From Pseudenterobacter timonensis (GTDB lineage: Bacteria; Pseudomonadota; Gammaproteobacteria; Enterobacterales; Enterobacteriaceae), in the NCBI RefSeq assembly GCF_900021175.1, contig NZ_FCOP01000012.1, positions 186,001 through 250,000 of the forward strand: DNA of 64,000 bases. The letters are read 5' to 3'. The position numbers and the translations under genes are program-made. Position 1 is the first letter of the stretch. Each line of letters begins with the position of its first letter. Shown piece after piece: positions 52,957-60,418 of this stretch. A model generated the notes under the pieces. It saw nothing but the letters and a program-made list of their open reading frames with translations. It did not search any database and was not told where the DNA came from.

Positions 52957-53859
52957 ATGGACAAACTCGAATCAATGCAGCTTTTTGTCGCCGTGGTGGA
53001 TGCGCATGGTTTCTCCCGGGCGGCGGAGGTACTAGGAGTGCCGCGCTCAACGGTTTCCAGAGTGGTTAAGGAGCTGGAGGCGTGGCTTGGAAGCCAGCTT
53101 TTGCAGCGCACCACCCGCAAGCTCAGCGTGACCGCAGAAGGGCGGCGTTACTATGAGGAGTGCAAAAGGGTACTGGCGGATATCGCAACTCTGGAATCAT
53201 CCTTTCCCGGTCGGTCAGCAGAACCCGCCGGGCGTTTTAAAGTGGGTATGCCGCACTCGTTTGCCCGGCACTGCATTCTTCCCCGGCTGCCTGAATTTTT
53301 GCAGCGCTACCCCGCACTGAATCTGATTCTTTGTTCGAGCGATTATGTGGAGGATATTATTCAGGAAGGGTATGACTGTGTGATCCGCAGCGGCAGAATT
53401 GAAGATTCTACAACGCTGGTTGCCCGTCCGCTGGCCACATTTTCGTGGAAGGTGCTCGCTTCTCCTGCCTACATCAAAACTTACGGCAAGCCAGAACGGC
53501 TAGACGATCTGGAGCGTCACCACGCCGTTGGCTATCTCAATCACGCCACGGGGCGTACCACCGGGTGGCTTTTTAAGCTGGATCAGGGGGATTACGCGCT
53601 CCGTATGCGGGAAACGCTGGTGGTGGATGATACCGACGCCTACATCCAGGCTGGTGTTCAGGGACTTGGGTTAATTCGCATAGCCAGCTACCTGGCCAGG
53701 CCCTGGCTGCAAAGCGGAGCTCTAATCTCCTGTCTGGATAACCTCTCTTATGAATTACCGCTTTCGCTGGTTTATCCGCAGAACCGATATTTACCCATGA
53801 CGGTGCGCGCGTTTTATGACTGGAGCCGGACGGTGTTACAGCAGCCCGACAGCTTATAG
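52957..53859 (+). CDS. LysR-family regulator
   Basis: A 300-residue LysR-type regulator. The winged helix-turn-helix is at the N-terminus (LFVAVVDAHGFSRAAEVLGVPRSTVSRVVKELEAWLGSQLLQRTTRKLSVTAEG) and a PBP2-like effector domain follows (RFKVGMPHSFARH, LAVRPL-like VARPLATFSWKVLASPAYIKTYG). It belongs to the large group regulating oxidoreductase genes and is divergent from the NmrA-like gene, with 125 bases between them. Its stop is directly followed by the stop of the next gene on the other strand. Confidence 0.9.
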   Translation: MDKLESMQLFVAVVDAHGFSRAAEVLGVPRSTVSRVVKELEAWLGSQLLQRTTRKLSVTAEGRRYYEECKRVLADIATLESSFPGRSAEPAGRFKVGMPHSFARHCILPRLPEFLQRYPALNLILCSSDYVEDIIQEGYDCVIRSGRIEDSTTLVARPLATFSWKVLASPAYIKTYGKPERLDDLERHHAVGYLNHATGRTTGWLFKLDQGDYALRMRETLVVDDTDAYIQAGVQGLGLIRIASYLARPWLQSGALISCLDNLSYELPLSLVYPQNRYLPMTVRAFYDWSRTVLQQPDSL

Positions 53860-54786
53860 TCAAAAGCGCTGCATCGCTTGTACCAGCCGCGCCATCATCC
53901 AGTTTAGCGCCGGATCCTGCGCCCGGCGTTTGTGACGCATAATGCACAGCGTAAACGCGGGATAGGCCACAGGCGTCACGCTGGATCGTAAATCGAAATG
54001 CTGCTGCCAGCGCCGGGCGAGCCCTTGTGGAACCGTGGCAAATACCGGCATCGCTTTTAGCATCAGGGGAAAGGTTGAAAAATTGGGCGTAACGTAACGT
54101 ACCCGCCGTTGCAATCCCTGGCTCAGAAGCTGTCGATCAATTTCACTATGATTTGATTCGCGATACGACACCATAAGGTGTTCATAAGCAATAAAATCGT
54201 TTATGGATAACGGGCCTTTATGAGGGATCTGCTGTGGTGACCAGAGCGTCGTCATTTCCATCTTCATCACCGGCTGGCTGACGATTTCACCCGTACTCGG
54301 TTTATTTAGCGAAACGGCAATATCTACGGCATCTTCTTCCAGCAACCGACGGACCTGAAAGGGATCGGCGGCGATGACATGTAGACCGACGCCCGGCGCC
54401 TCCTCTGCGATATCAGGTAATAACCCCGGCATCAGCCAGTGTTCACTCCAGTCGCTCATGCCGATCCGAAACGTATGTTTAGCCGTAGCGGGAGAAAACT
54501 CCTGAGCACCAAACATTACTCCATGCAGGTTTTCCATCAGCGGCTGCACATGGGTCATCAGCGCGTCGGCGCGTGGCGTCGGCAGCATTCCTCTGGCGCT
54601 GCGTACGAACAGCGGATCGTTGAACATCTTCCGCAGCCGTTTTAGCGCCCCACTGACGGCAGGCTGCCCCAGATGGAGAACTTCTGCGGCAGAGGTAACG
54701 CTGCCCTCCCGGTATAACACCAGAAAGACCGTCAGCAGATTTAAATCAATCCGACTGAAATCATTTTCAATGATTTTCTTCATCAT
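53860..54786 (-). CDS. LysR-family regulator, NodD/LinR-like
   Basis: About 308 residues with the helix-turn-helix FSRIDLNLLTVFLVLYREGSVTSAAEVLHLGQPAVSGALKRLRKMFNDPLFVRSARGMLPTPRA, whose LNLLxxFxxLxxExSVTxAA opening is typical of the NodD/LinR group, and a PBP2 effector domain (TFRIGMSDWSEHWLMP). The start is uncertain: the frame opens at 54834, but the residues from MKKIIEND at about 54786 fit the family better; neither has a strong SD. It is divergent from the metallo-beta-lactamase-fold gene, its likely target. Confidence 0.85.
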   Translation of the reverse strand: MMKKIIENDFSRIDLNLLTVFLVLYREGSVTSAAEVLHLGQPAVSGALKRLRKMFNDPLFVRSARGMLPTPRADALMTHVQPLMENLHGVMFGAQEFSPATAKHTFRIGMSDWSEHWLMPGLLPDIAEEAPGVGLHVIAADPFQVRRLLEEDAVDIAVSLNKPSTGEIVSQPVMKMEMTTLWSPQQIPHKGPLSINDFIAYEHLMVSYRESNHSEIDRQLLSQGLQRRVRYVTPNFSTFPLMLKAMPVFATVPQGLARRWQQHFDLRSSVTPVAYPAFTLCIMRHKRRAQDPALNWMMARLVQAMQRF

Positions 54787-54874
54787 AATAATCGATTTGA
54801 ATGTTATCTCTGTCAGCAGGATAGTGAACATCATCCTGATAAATCAACCGGGCGCCTGGTGCGCGGAGGGCATG

Positions 54875-55720
54875 ATGCAACAATATCGAACAGGTGACAG
54901 CCTTATTTTTAAAGTGCAGGAGCGTGTTATTCACATGCCTGCTGCGGATTTATATCCTGATAATGCCGGTGTAGCAGATTCAGTTGAAGCCTGCCAGCCG
55001 ATCCCTCTTTCCATCCACAGTTGGGTTGTACGCACTCCCGACGATGTTATTGTGATCGATACGGGGACCGGTAACGATCGGGAACGGGGGAATAACCCTT
55101 TATTTCATCAGTTAAAAACGCCTTTTCTGGAAAATTTTCTGGCGTCAGGTATTCAGCCAGAAGAGGTTACGCTGGTATTAATGACGCACCTTCATACCGA
55201 CCATGTCGGCTGGAATACCGTCTGGCGTGACGATCGCTGGGTACCTCTTTTTCCCAACGCGCGCTATATCTGCTCTGAAAAAGAGTTGATACGGGTTAAA
55301 AACAGCGACCGCTACCGGAATTTATGGCTCGACAGCCTGTTGCCGGTTATCGATGCGGGCCAGCTGGAAACAATTGATGTCGCCACGCAACCGGTGTTTG
55401 GCGGCAGATTACGCTATATGCCAACGCCGGGACACAGTCCCGATCATGCGGCGTTGATTCTCTCCTCCGGCGGGGAATATGGCTTTTTTGCCGGCGATAT
55501 CGCGCATTCACCGTTGCAGTTTAGCCACCCGGAATGGCATTCGGTGTTCTGCGGCGATCCCCGGCTAGCGGAAGAGTCACGTCGCCGGGCGATGGCCTGG
55601 TGTGAGGAACATCAGGCTCTGTGGTTTAGCGCCCATTTCGCCGGGAGCTCCTGCGGCTGGCTGAACAGAGAGCACGGGCGCTATAGCTGGAGTGAGGCAG
55701 AGGGTATCGATGATAAATAA
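54875..55720 (+). CDS. Metallo-beta-lactamase-fold hydrolase
   Basis: A 281-residue hydrolase with the zinc motif THLHTDHVGW (HxHxDH), a third ligand in PTPGHSPDHAA, a bridging aspartate in FFAGDIAHSP and the final histidine in WFSAHFAGS. The fold and spacing suit quorum-quenching lactonase-like and aryl-ester hydrolases, but the substrate is unknown. SD GGAGG at 54864-54868 supports the ATG at 54875 (an ATG at 54872 is in the same frame). It is divergent from the second LysR gene and ends over the start of an NmrA fragment. Confidence 0.85.
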   Translation: MQQYRTGDSLIFKVQERVIHMPAADLYPDNAGVADSVEACQPIPLSIHSWVVRTPDDVIVIDTGTGNDRERGNNPLFHQLKTPFLENFLASGIQPEEVTLVLMTHLHTDHVGWNTVWRDDRWVPLFPNARYICSEKELIRVKNSDRYRNLWLDSLLPVIDAGQLETIDVATQPVFGGRLRYMPTPGHSPDHAALILSSGGEYGFFAGDIAHSPLQFSHPEWHSVFCGDPRLAEESRRRAMAWCEEHQALWFSAHFAGSSCGWLNREHGRYSWSEAEGIDDK

Positions 55721-55799
55721 TCGGCCTCTTATACTGGTTCTCGGCGCCCCGGCTCAGCAGGGCGGCTCGGTGGCGAGAGCATTGCTCAATCAGGGCTGA
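55710..55799 (+). pseudogene. N-terminal fragment of an NmrA-like gene
   Basis: A 29-codon frame overlaps the end of the hydrolase gene and reads PLILVLGAPAQQGGSVARALLNQG, a Rossmann strand-loop-helix of the NmrA kind, then stops at TGA. The remaining roughly 250 codons are absent. The overlap suggests a former operon of hydrolase and NmrA-like protein. Confidence 0.5.
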
Positions 55800-55872
55800 C
55801 GGGAACGCGGCGTGAGCCTTTCCCGTAAGCGTTCAACCTCTGCCGACTGGGCGTTTAACCGTTAACCTTTAT

Positions 55873-55897
55873 TCCCGGGCCGCAAACGGGCCCGGGA
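55873..55897. terminator. Hairpin downstream of the epimerase gene
   Basis: TCCCGGGCC and GGCCCGGGA form a perfect 9-bp stem with a 7-base loop just beyond the stop of the minus-strand gene at 55905. On that strand it is followed by ATAAAGG, so the T tail is poor. Confidence 0.55.
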
Positions 55898-55904
55898 CAA
55901 GGGA

Positions 55905-56810
55905 CTATCGGGATAATAACAGCGGCGCATAATCCATATTTTCTAAATCCTCGAGCAGACCGGGGCCGACTGGCCGCCATCCCAGCTGCTGACGAGTCCA
56001 GGCAGATGAGGCATGCAAATTCATAGCGACAAAATGCGCAAATCCGCCAAAGTGGGATTCAGCTTCTGCTGGCGAGAGCGAAATTAACGGCAGACTGAGT
56101 TTTCGCGCCACTACACCGGCGATATACCGGAAAGGAACGCCTTCTTCTGCCACCGCATGGTAGCGTTTTCCTTGCTCACCTTTCTCCAGCACCAGCCGGT
56201 AAAGGGTTGCGACATCAGTGACATGCGCTGCCGACCAGCGGTTACCGCCAGCACCAAGGTACGCCACCGTGCCTTTCGCAACAGCATGCTCAATATAGAA
56301 GGTGATGAGACCCTGGCGGTGAGTATCGTGAACCTGGGGCAGGCGGACGACACGGACGTTCACCCCTTCGTTGAGGAGAGCATTGCCTGCTATTTCAGAG
56401 GCGACGCGGGGATTAACATTATCGGCTTTGAACTGATCCTCCCGGGAAAAAGCAGTGGGGCTGTCATCTCCGATACCGGTACCGGAAGTGATAATCAGCG
56501 GCCGGCTGCTTCCCTTCAGCGCCTGGCCGAGCGTGTAAATAACGCGCCTGTCCTTCTCGCAGCTCTGTGCAAAATGGTGAAAATCGTGATCAAACGCGGT
56601 ATGAATAACTGCGTCAGCGCGCTGAAGTGCCGGGGCGAGAGAGTCGGGCGCCTCCAGTGTACCGCGATAAACGTCAGCGCCCGCATTTATGATCGTTTGC
56701 GCGCTGGTTTCCGAGCGGGCGAGGCCGGTAACATGATGCCCGGCTGCCAGTAGTTCCGTCAGGATCCGGGAGCCAATGAAGCCACTGGCGCCGGTGAGAA
56801 AAATACGCAT
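55905..56810 (-). CDS. NAD-dependent epimerase/dehydratase-family protein (extended SDR)
   Basis: A 301-residue extended-type SDR. The cofactor motif is FLTGASGFIGSRIL at residues 4-17 (TGxxGxxG), followed by VIHTAFDHD. The usual YxxxK active-site pair is not evident in its normal place, so the reaction is uncertain and a reductase of atypical type is possible. It is divergent from an XRE-family regulator gene; repeated CAGGGTA elements lie between them. Confidence 0.82.
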   Translation of the reverse strand: MRIFLTGASGFIGSRILTELLAAGHHVTGLARSETSAQTIINAGADVYRGTLEAPDSLAPALQRADAVIHTAFDHDFHHFAQSCEKDRRVIYTLGQALKGSSRPLIITSGTGIGDDSPTAFSREDQFKADNVNPRVASEIAGNALLNEGVNVRVVRLPQVHDTHRQGLITFYIEHAVAKGTVAYLGAGGNRWSAAHVTDVATLYRLVLEKGEQGKRYHAVAEEGVPFRYIAGVVARKLSLPLISLSPAEAESHFGGFAHFVAMNLHASSAWTRQQLGWRPVGPGLLEDLENMDYAPLLLSR

Positions 56811-56838
56811 AGCACACCTCGAGATTAGGATTCATGCT

Positions 56839-56887
56839 CAGGGTAGCGCTATAGTCATACGATAAAAGTAGAAACATTATCAGGGTA
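56839..56887. promoter_or_regulatory. Candidate operator with two CAGGGTA repeats
   Basis: CAGGGTA occurs at 56839-56845 and 56881-56887, 42 bases apart (about four helical turns), between the divergent epimerase and XRE regulator genes. The second copy is part of TTATCAGGGTA, whose exact reverse complement TACCCTGATAA lies at 57773-57783, upstream of the marR gene. Shared control by the XRE protein is inferred. Confidence 0.4.
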
Positions 56888-56907
56888 TAAACCTTAACAG
56901 GATAACG

Positions 56908-57768
56908 ATGATGCAAACGACTGTGCAGTCGCTTGGCGACTTTTTGCGGGCGCGGCGCCTGCGTCTCGATCCCGCTGACTTTGGTTTTATCGCTGGCAGA
57001 CGGCGCACGCCAGGGTTACGCCGCGAAGAGGTAGCCCAGCTCGCCTGTATCAGCCCTGTCTGGTATACCTGGCTTGAGCAGGGGCGGGGAGGCGCACCTT
57101 CGCAGGAGGTTTTAAACCGCATCGCCAGCGGACTGCGCCTGACCCCAACAGAGCGGGACCATCTGTTTATTCTGGCATTTGGCCACCGCCCTGAAGCACA
57201 GGTTATCCTTTCCACCGATATCACCCCAAGACTGCAACGCCTGCTGGATGCGTTCACTATCCCGGCCATTATCAAAACCATCTCCTGGGATGTGGTTGCC
57301 TGGAACCGCGCGGCGACCTGCATATTAACCGATTATGGAGCACGTCCTGTGGAGGAGCGTAACGTGCTGCGCCTGCTCTTTACCGATCCGGCGGTTCGCC
57401 ACGCCCAGGAAGACTGGCAAACCGTGGCGCGGCTGGTGGTCAATACGTTTCGTGCCGATATGGCCCGGACGGAAAAATCGGCGCAAACCGACAGCCTGAT
57501 TGTCGAACTTTCCCGTATTAGTCCCGAATTTGAGGCGTGGTGGCGCAGCAATGATGTCGCCAGCCACGGCGAAGGGGTCAAGCGCATCTGGCATCCTCAG
57601 GCAGGCGCAATCGATCTGGAGTTCTCCACCCTTGCGATAGAGGGGCGGAGCGATTTGCAGATGCTGGTTTTTAACCCGGCGAATGAAGAAAGCCGCAGCA
57701 AAATGGAACAGCAGATCCATCAGTTCTCGCATTTGGCAATTCCTGCTTTTAAACCATCCGTTCTTTGA
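56908..57768 (+). CDS. XRE-family regulator with MmyB-like ligand domain
   Basis: A 286-residue transcription factor. The helix-turn-helix is in LGDFLRARRLRLDPADFGF through TPGLRREEVAQLACISPVWYTWLEQGRGGAPSQEVLNRIASGL, and the rest is the MmyB-like PAS-related domain (WDVVAWNRAATCILTDYG, NVLRLLFTDPAVR, VAR.. and ISPEFEAWWRSNDV), which in relatives binds fatty-acid-like ligands. This family often sits beside and represses a divergent oxidoreductase. The ATG at 56908 is followed by a second ATG at 56911. It precedes marR by 51 bases. Confidence 0.88.
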   Translation: MMQTTVQSLGDFLRARRLRLDPADFGFIAGRRRTPGLRREEVAQLACISPVWYTWLEQGRGGAPSQEVLNRIASGLRLTPTERDHLFILAFGHRPEAQVILSTDITPRLQRLLDAFTIPAIIKTISWDVVAWNRAATCILTDYGARPVEERNVLRLLFTDPAVRHAQEDWQTVARLVVNTFRADMARTEKSAQTDSLIVELSRISPEFEAWWRSNDVASHGEGVKRIWHPQAGAIDLEFSTLAIEGRSDLQMLVFNPANEESRSKMEQQIHQFSHLAIPAFKPSVL

Positions 57769-57772
57769 TACT

Positions 57773-57791
57773 TACCCTGATAACTATTATC
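57773..57791. promoter_or_regulatory. Inverted repeats upstream of the marR gene
   Basis: TACCCTGATAA (57773-57783) is the reverse complement of an element upstream of the XRE gene, and overlaps GATAA-CTA-TTATC (57779-57791), a short palindrome of the kind bound by MarR proteins. Either regulator could act here. Confidence 0.4.
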
Positions 57792-57819
57792 TTACTGGTG
57801 AGCGAGAAGAGGAGATCCT

Positions 57820-58284
57820 ATGGATGAAGAAGCGCTGTTTGCCCGCAGGCCGATGGGGATGCGGATGGCAATGGTGGTGCGGCAGTTTCGCGCGGTCATT
57901 GACGAGACCATTTCCGACACGGGGTTAACCCAGTCGAGCTGGACGGTCATGATGCAGCTTAGTCAACTAGGGGATAACGTCTCGGTCAGCGAACTGGCGG
58001 AGGTGCAGGGTATTGAGCTGCCGCCGCTGATGCGCACGCTCGCACAGCTGGAAAAGCAGGGCTATCTGCTGCGCGTCATCTCCCCATATGACAAACGCAT
58101 CCGGCTGCTCACGCTAACACCAGAGGGAAATGCGGTACTGCAACGAGTAAGGACGGTGATTGAAAATTGCCAGACTCGCGTAACGCAGGATATTCCTGCA
58201 GATAACCTTGCGGTATTTAGCACGACGTTAAACCACATCGCCCGCAATTTACGGAAAATGCGCGAAGACGATCGCCAGGGGTAA
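57820..58284 (+). CDS. MarR-family regulator (SlyA-like)
   Basis: A 154-residue regulator with the MarR winged-helix core: TQSSWTVMMQLSQLGDNVSVSELAEVQGIELPPLMRTLAQLEKQGYLLRVISPYDKRIRLLTLTPEG, including the DKR wing motif. It is the first gene of a unit with the HlyD and DUF2955 genes, a common arrangement in which MarR represses an efflux system and is released by phenolic or toxic ligands. SD GAGGAG is well placed before the ATG. Confidence 0.9.
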   Translation: MDEEALFARRPMGMRMAMVVRQFRAVIDETISDTGLTQSSWTVMMQLSQLGDNVSVSELAEVQGIELPPLMRTLAQLEKQGYLLRVISPYDKRIRLLTLTPEGNAVLQRVRTVIENCQTRVTQDIPADNLAVFSTTLNHIARNLRKMREDDRQG

Positions 58285-58290
58285 TTAACC

Positions 58291-59355
58291 ATGACCGCCG
58301 AACAAAAATTTGCCCATTGGGTAAGGGCCACTATTGCCTTTTTTCTGCTGCTTTTTCTCTATTTTATTTTTGCCGATCTCTGGATCCCGCTGACGCCTGA
58401 TTCCACCGTAATGCGCGTGGTTACACCGGTCTCGGCGCGCGTCTCCGGCTACGTGTCGTCAGTGTATGTCCATAACAACAGCCAGGTTAAAAAAGGCGAT
58501 TTGCTGTTTGAACTGGACCCGACCCCCTTTATTAATAAGGTTCAGGCGGCGCAGATCGCACTTGAGCAGGCGCGGCTGGCTAATCAACAGCTCGACGCGC
58601 AGATCGCCGCCGCGCGGGCCAATCTGAAAACAGCGCAAATCACCACCCGCAACGACAGGGTAACGTTCGACCGTTATCAACGGCTCAGCGCTATGCAGAA
58701 CGTCTCGCAGCAGGAACTCGATCAGGTCCGCACCGCCTGGCAGAGCAGCGAGCAGACGGTCAGTTCACTGAATGCGACAATCGATAATTTGCTGATTCAG
58801 CGCGGCGAACGCGACGAGAAACGCAACGTTACGTTGCAAAAATACCGCAATGCGCTGGAAGAGGCGCAGCTTAACCTGGCATGGACAAAGGTCTACGCGC
58901 AGACGGACGGCACGGTCAGTAACCTGCAGCTCAGCTCGGGCTTTTATGCGCTCTCCGGCTCGGCAGCGCTGGCGCTGGTCAATAATCAGACCGATATCGT
59001 CGCCGATTTCCGGGAAAAAAGCCTGCGCCATACCCGTGAGGGCACCGATGCCTCGGTGGTCTTCGATGCTTTACCGGGCAAGGTTTTTCACGCCCATGTT
59101 GTCAGCAGCGATGCGGGTATCCTCGCGGGGCAGCAGGCGGTTAATGGTCAGTTATCCCAGCCGGAAAGCTCCAGCCGCTGGGTAAGAGACGCGCAGCGGA
59201 TGCGGATTCACGTAACGCTGGATGATCCGTTGCCACAGCATCTGCCAACCGGCGCACGCGCCACGGTCCAGCTTTACAACAGCGAAGGGATGCTGGCGCG
59301 TTTCTTCTCCGGAGTGCAAATCCACCTGGTGAGCTGGTTACATTATGTTTATTGA
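58291..59355 (+). CDS. HlyD/EmrA-family membrane fusion protein
   Basis: A 354-residue periplasmic adaptor anchored by one N-terminal membrane helix (ATIAFFLLLFLYFIFADLWIP). A lipoyl-like half-motif (SARVSGYVSSVYVHNNSQVKKGDLLFELDP) precedes a coiled-coil hairpin (residues about 90-195) and the second half-motif (LNLAWTKVYAQTDGTVSNLQL), then a beta-barrel domain. It should link an inner-membrane pump to an outer-membrane channel. The DUF2955 gene overlaps its end by 11 bases, so the two are coupled. No outer-membrane partner gene is nearby. Confidence 0.9.
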   Translation: MTAEQKFAHWVRATIAFFLLLFLYFIFADLWIPLTPDSTVMRVVTPVSARVSGYVSSVYVHNNSQVKKGDLLFELDPTPFINKVQAAQIALEQARLANQQLDAQIAAARANLKTAQITTRNDRVTFDRYQRLSAMQNVSQQELDQVRTAWQSSEQTVSSLNATIDNLLIQRGERDEKRNVTLQKYRNALEEAQLNLAWTKVYAQTDGTVSNLQLSSGFYALSGSAALALVNNQTDIVADFREKSLRHTREGTDASVVFDALPGKVFHAHVVSSDAGILAGQQAVNGQLSQPESSSRWVRDAQRMRIHVTLDDPLPQHLPTGARATVQLYNSEGMLARFFSGVQIHLVSWLHYVY

Positions 59356-60418
59356 TACCCTGAGGCAGGCGCTGACTCTCCATGGTCAGCGCCTCTATAC
59401 GGCGAATGATTTTCGCCAGACGCTGCGGATCGTGCTGGCAGGAATGATCGCCCTTGGCATCTCCTGTTTTTATAACACCACCTATACCGTTTTTTATGTC
59501 ATCTATCCGATGATGCTGCTCTCCCTGGTGCCGGTGTTTAACCGCTTTGTGGTAAAACAGTTTCTTTGTGGCGCTATGCTGAGCTGCATGATGACCATGC
59601 TGTTTGTCGGCTGTCTGTCTCAGTGGCCGCTAATCATGACGCTGGCGGTGTTCAGCCTGTACGTTCTCTTTTTCCGCCTGATGAGCCAGGGCACGCTGTT
59701 TCTGTTAGGCTCTATCGGGGTGGTGTGCCAGAGCGCGCTGCTCAATTTTATGAGTTACCCCACAACCGACTGGCACACGCTGATCTTTTCCATTATCGAA
59801 GCGAGCGTGATGGCGCTTGGCCTGAGCGCGGTGATGTATACCGTGCTGCCGGATGTTGAGCCGCGGGGGCGTCCGCCGCTCATCGTGAAAGATCCCGCGC
59901 GCGTGCGCCACGAATCGCTGCTGGCCGCGACGGTGGCCACGCTTATCTTTATTGTTTTTCAGATATGCGATCTTAGCGATTCCCTGGCTGCGCTGATGGC
60001 CGGCGTATTGGTTCTCTTTCCAATGCACTATCGCGGGGCGGTGCTGAGTTCACTCTGGCGGGTCGTGGGCGCGACGCTTGGCGGCATGTATGTTCTGCTG
60101 GCGCAACTGCTACTCTACAGTAACGACGGTCATCTCTTATTGATGATGCCGCTGGTGGCTATCGGGCTGGCGTTTAGCGTGCGATTGCATGTTATTGAAA
60201 AAGTGGGGGCAGGAGTGGGCTTCTCCTGCTTTACCACCATCGCCATTATGTTTGGTCAAAGCCTGCATCCGGGGAACGACCTGGTATTCAGCGACCTCTG
60301 GCGAATAATTTCGGTTGTGGGAAGTATTTTGATCACGCTGACGCTGGTATTTATAATTCATCTGCTGCTTAATCGCTTTGCGGCGACGCGCTATATTCCG
60401 TCACCGCCGGGGCAATAA
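59345..60418 (+). CDS. DUF2955 inner-membrane transport protein
   Basis: A 357-residue polytopic membrane protein resembling the fusaric acid resistance/aromatic acid exporter family. The N-terminal half has about five helices (IVLAGMIALGISCFYNTTYTVFYVIYPMMLLSLVP, MTMLFVGCLSQWPLIMTLAVFSLYVLFF), a cytoplasmic linker follows (VEPRGRPPLIVKDPARVRHESL), and the C-terminal half has about five more helices. The substrate is unknown; with the HlyD protein it would export toxic organic compounds. Its 3' end overlaps that of the convergent EAL gene by 50 bases. A decayed paralogue lies at 47424-48331. Confidence 0.88.
   Translation: MFIDTLRQALTLHGQRLYTANDFRQTLRIVLAGMIALGISCFYNTTYTVFYVIYPMMLLSLVPVFNRFVVKQFLCGAMLSCMMTMLFVGCLSQWPLIMTLAVFSLYVLFFRLMSQGTLFLLGSIGVVCQSALLNFMSYPTTDWHTLIFSIIEASVMALGLSAVMYTVLPDVEPRGRPPLIVKDPARVRHESLLAATVATLIFIVFQICDLSDSLAALMAGVLVLFPMHYRGAVLSSLWRVVGATLGGMYVLLAQLLLYSNDGHLLLMMPLVAIGLAFSVRLHVIEKVGAGVGFSCFTTIAIMFGQSLHPGNDLVFSDLWRIISVVGSILITLTLVFIIHLLLNRFAATRYIPSPPGQ

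Noticed and set aside
54620-54874. An extended N-terminus for the metallo-beta-lactamase-fold protein
   Set aside because: The open frame runs back through the start of the divergent LysR gene; the well-spaced SD at 54864 supports the shorter product.
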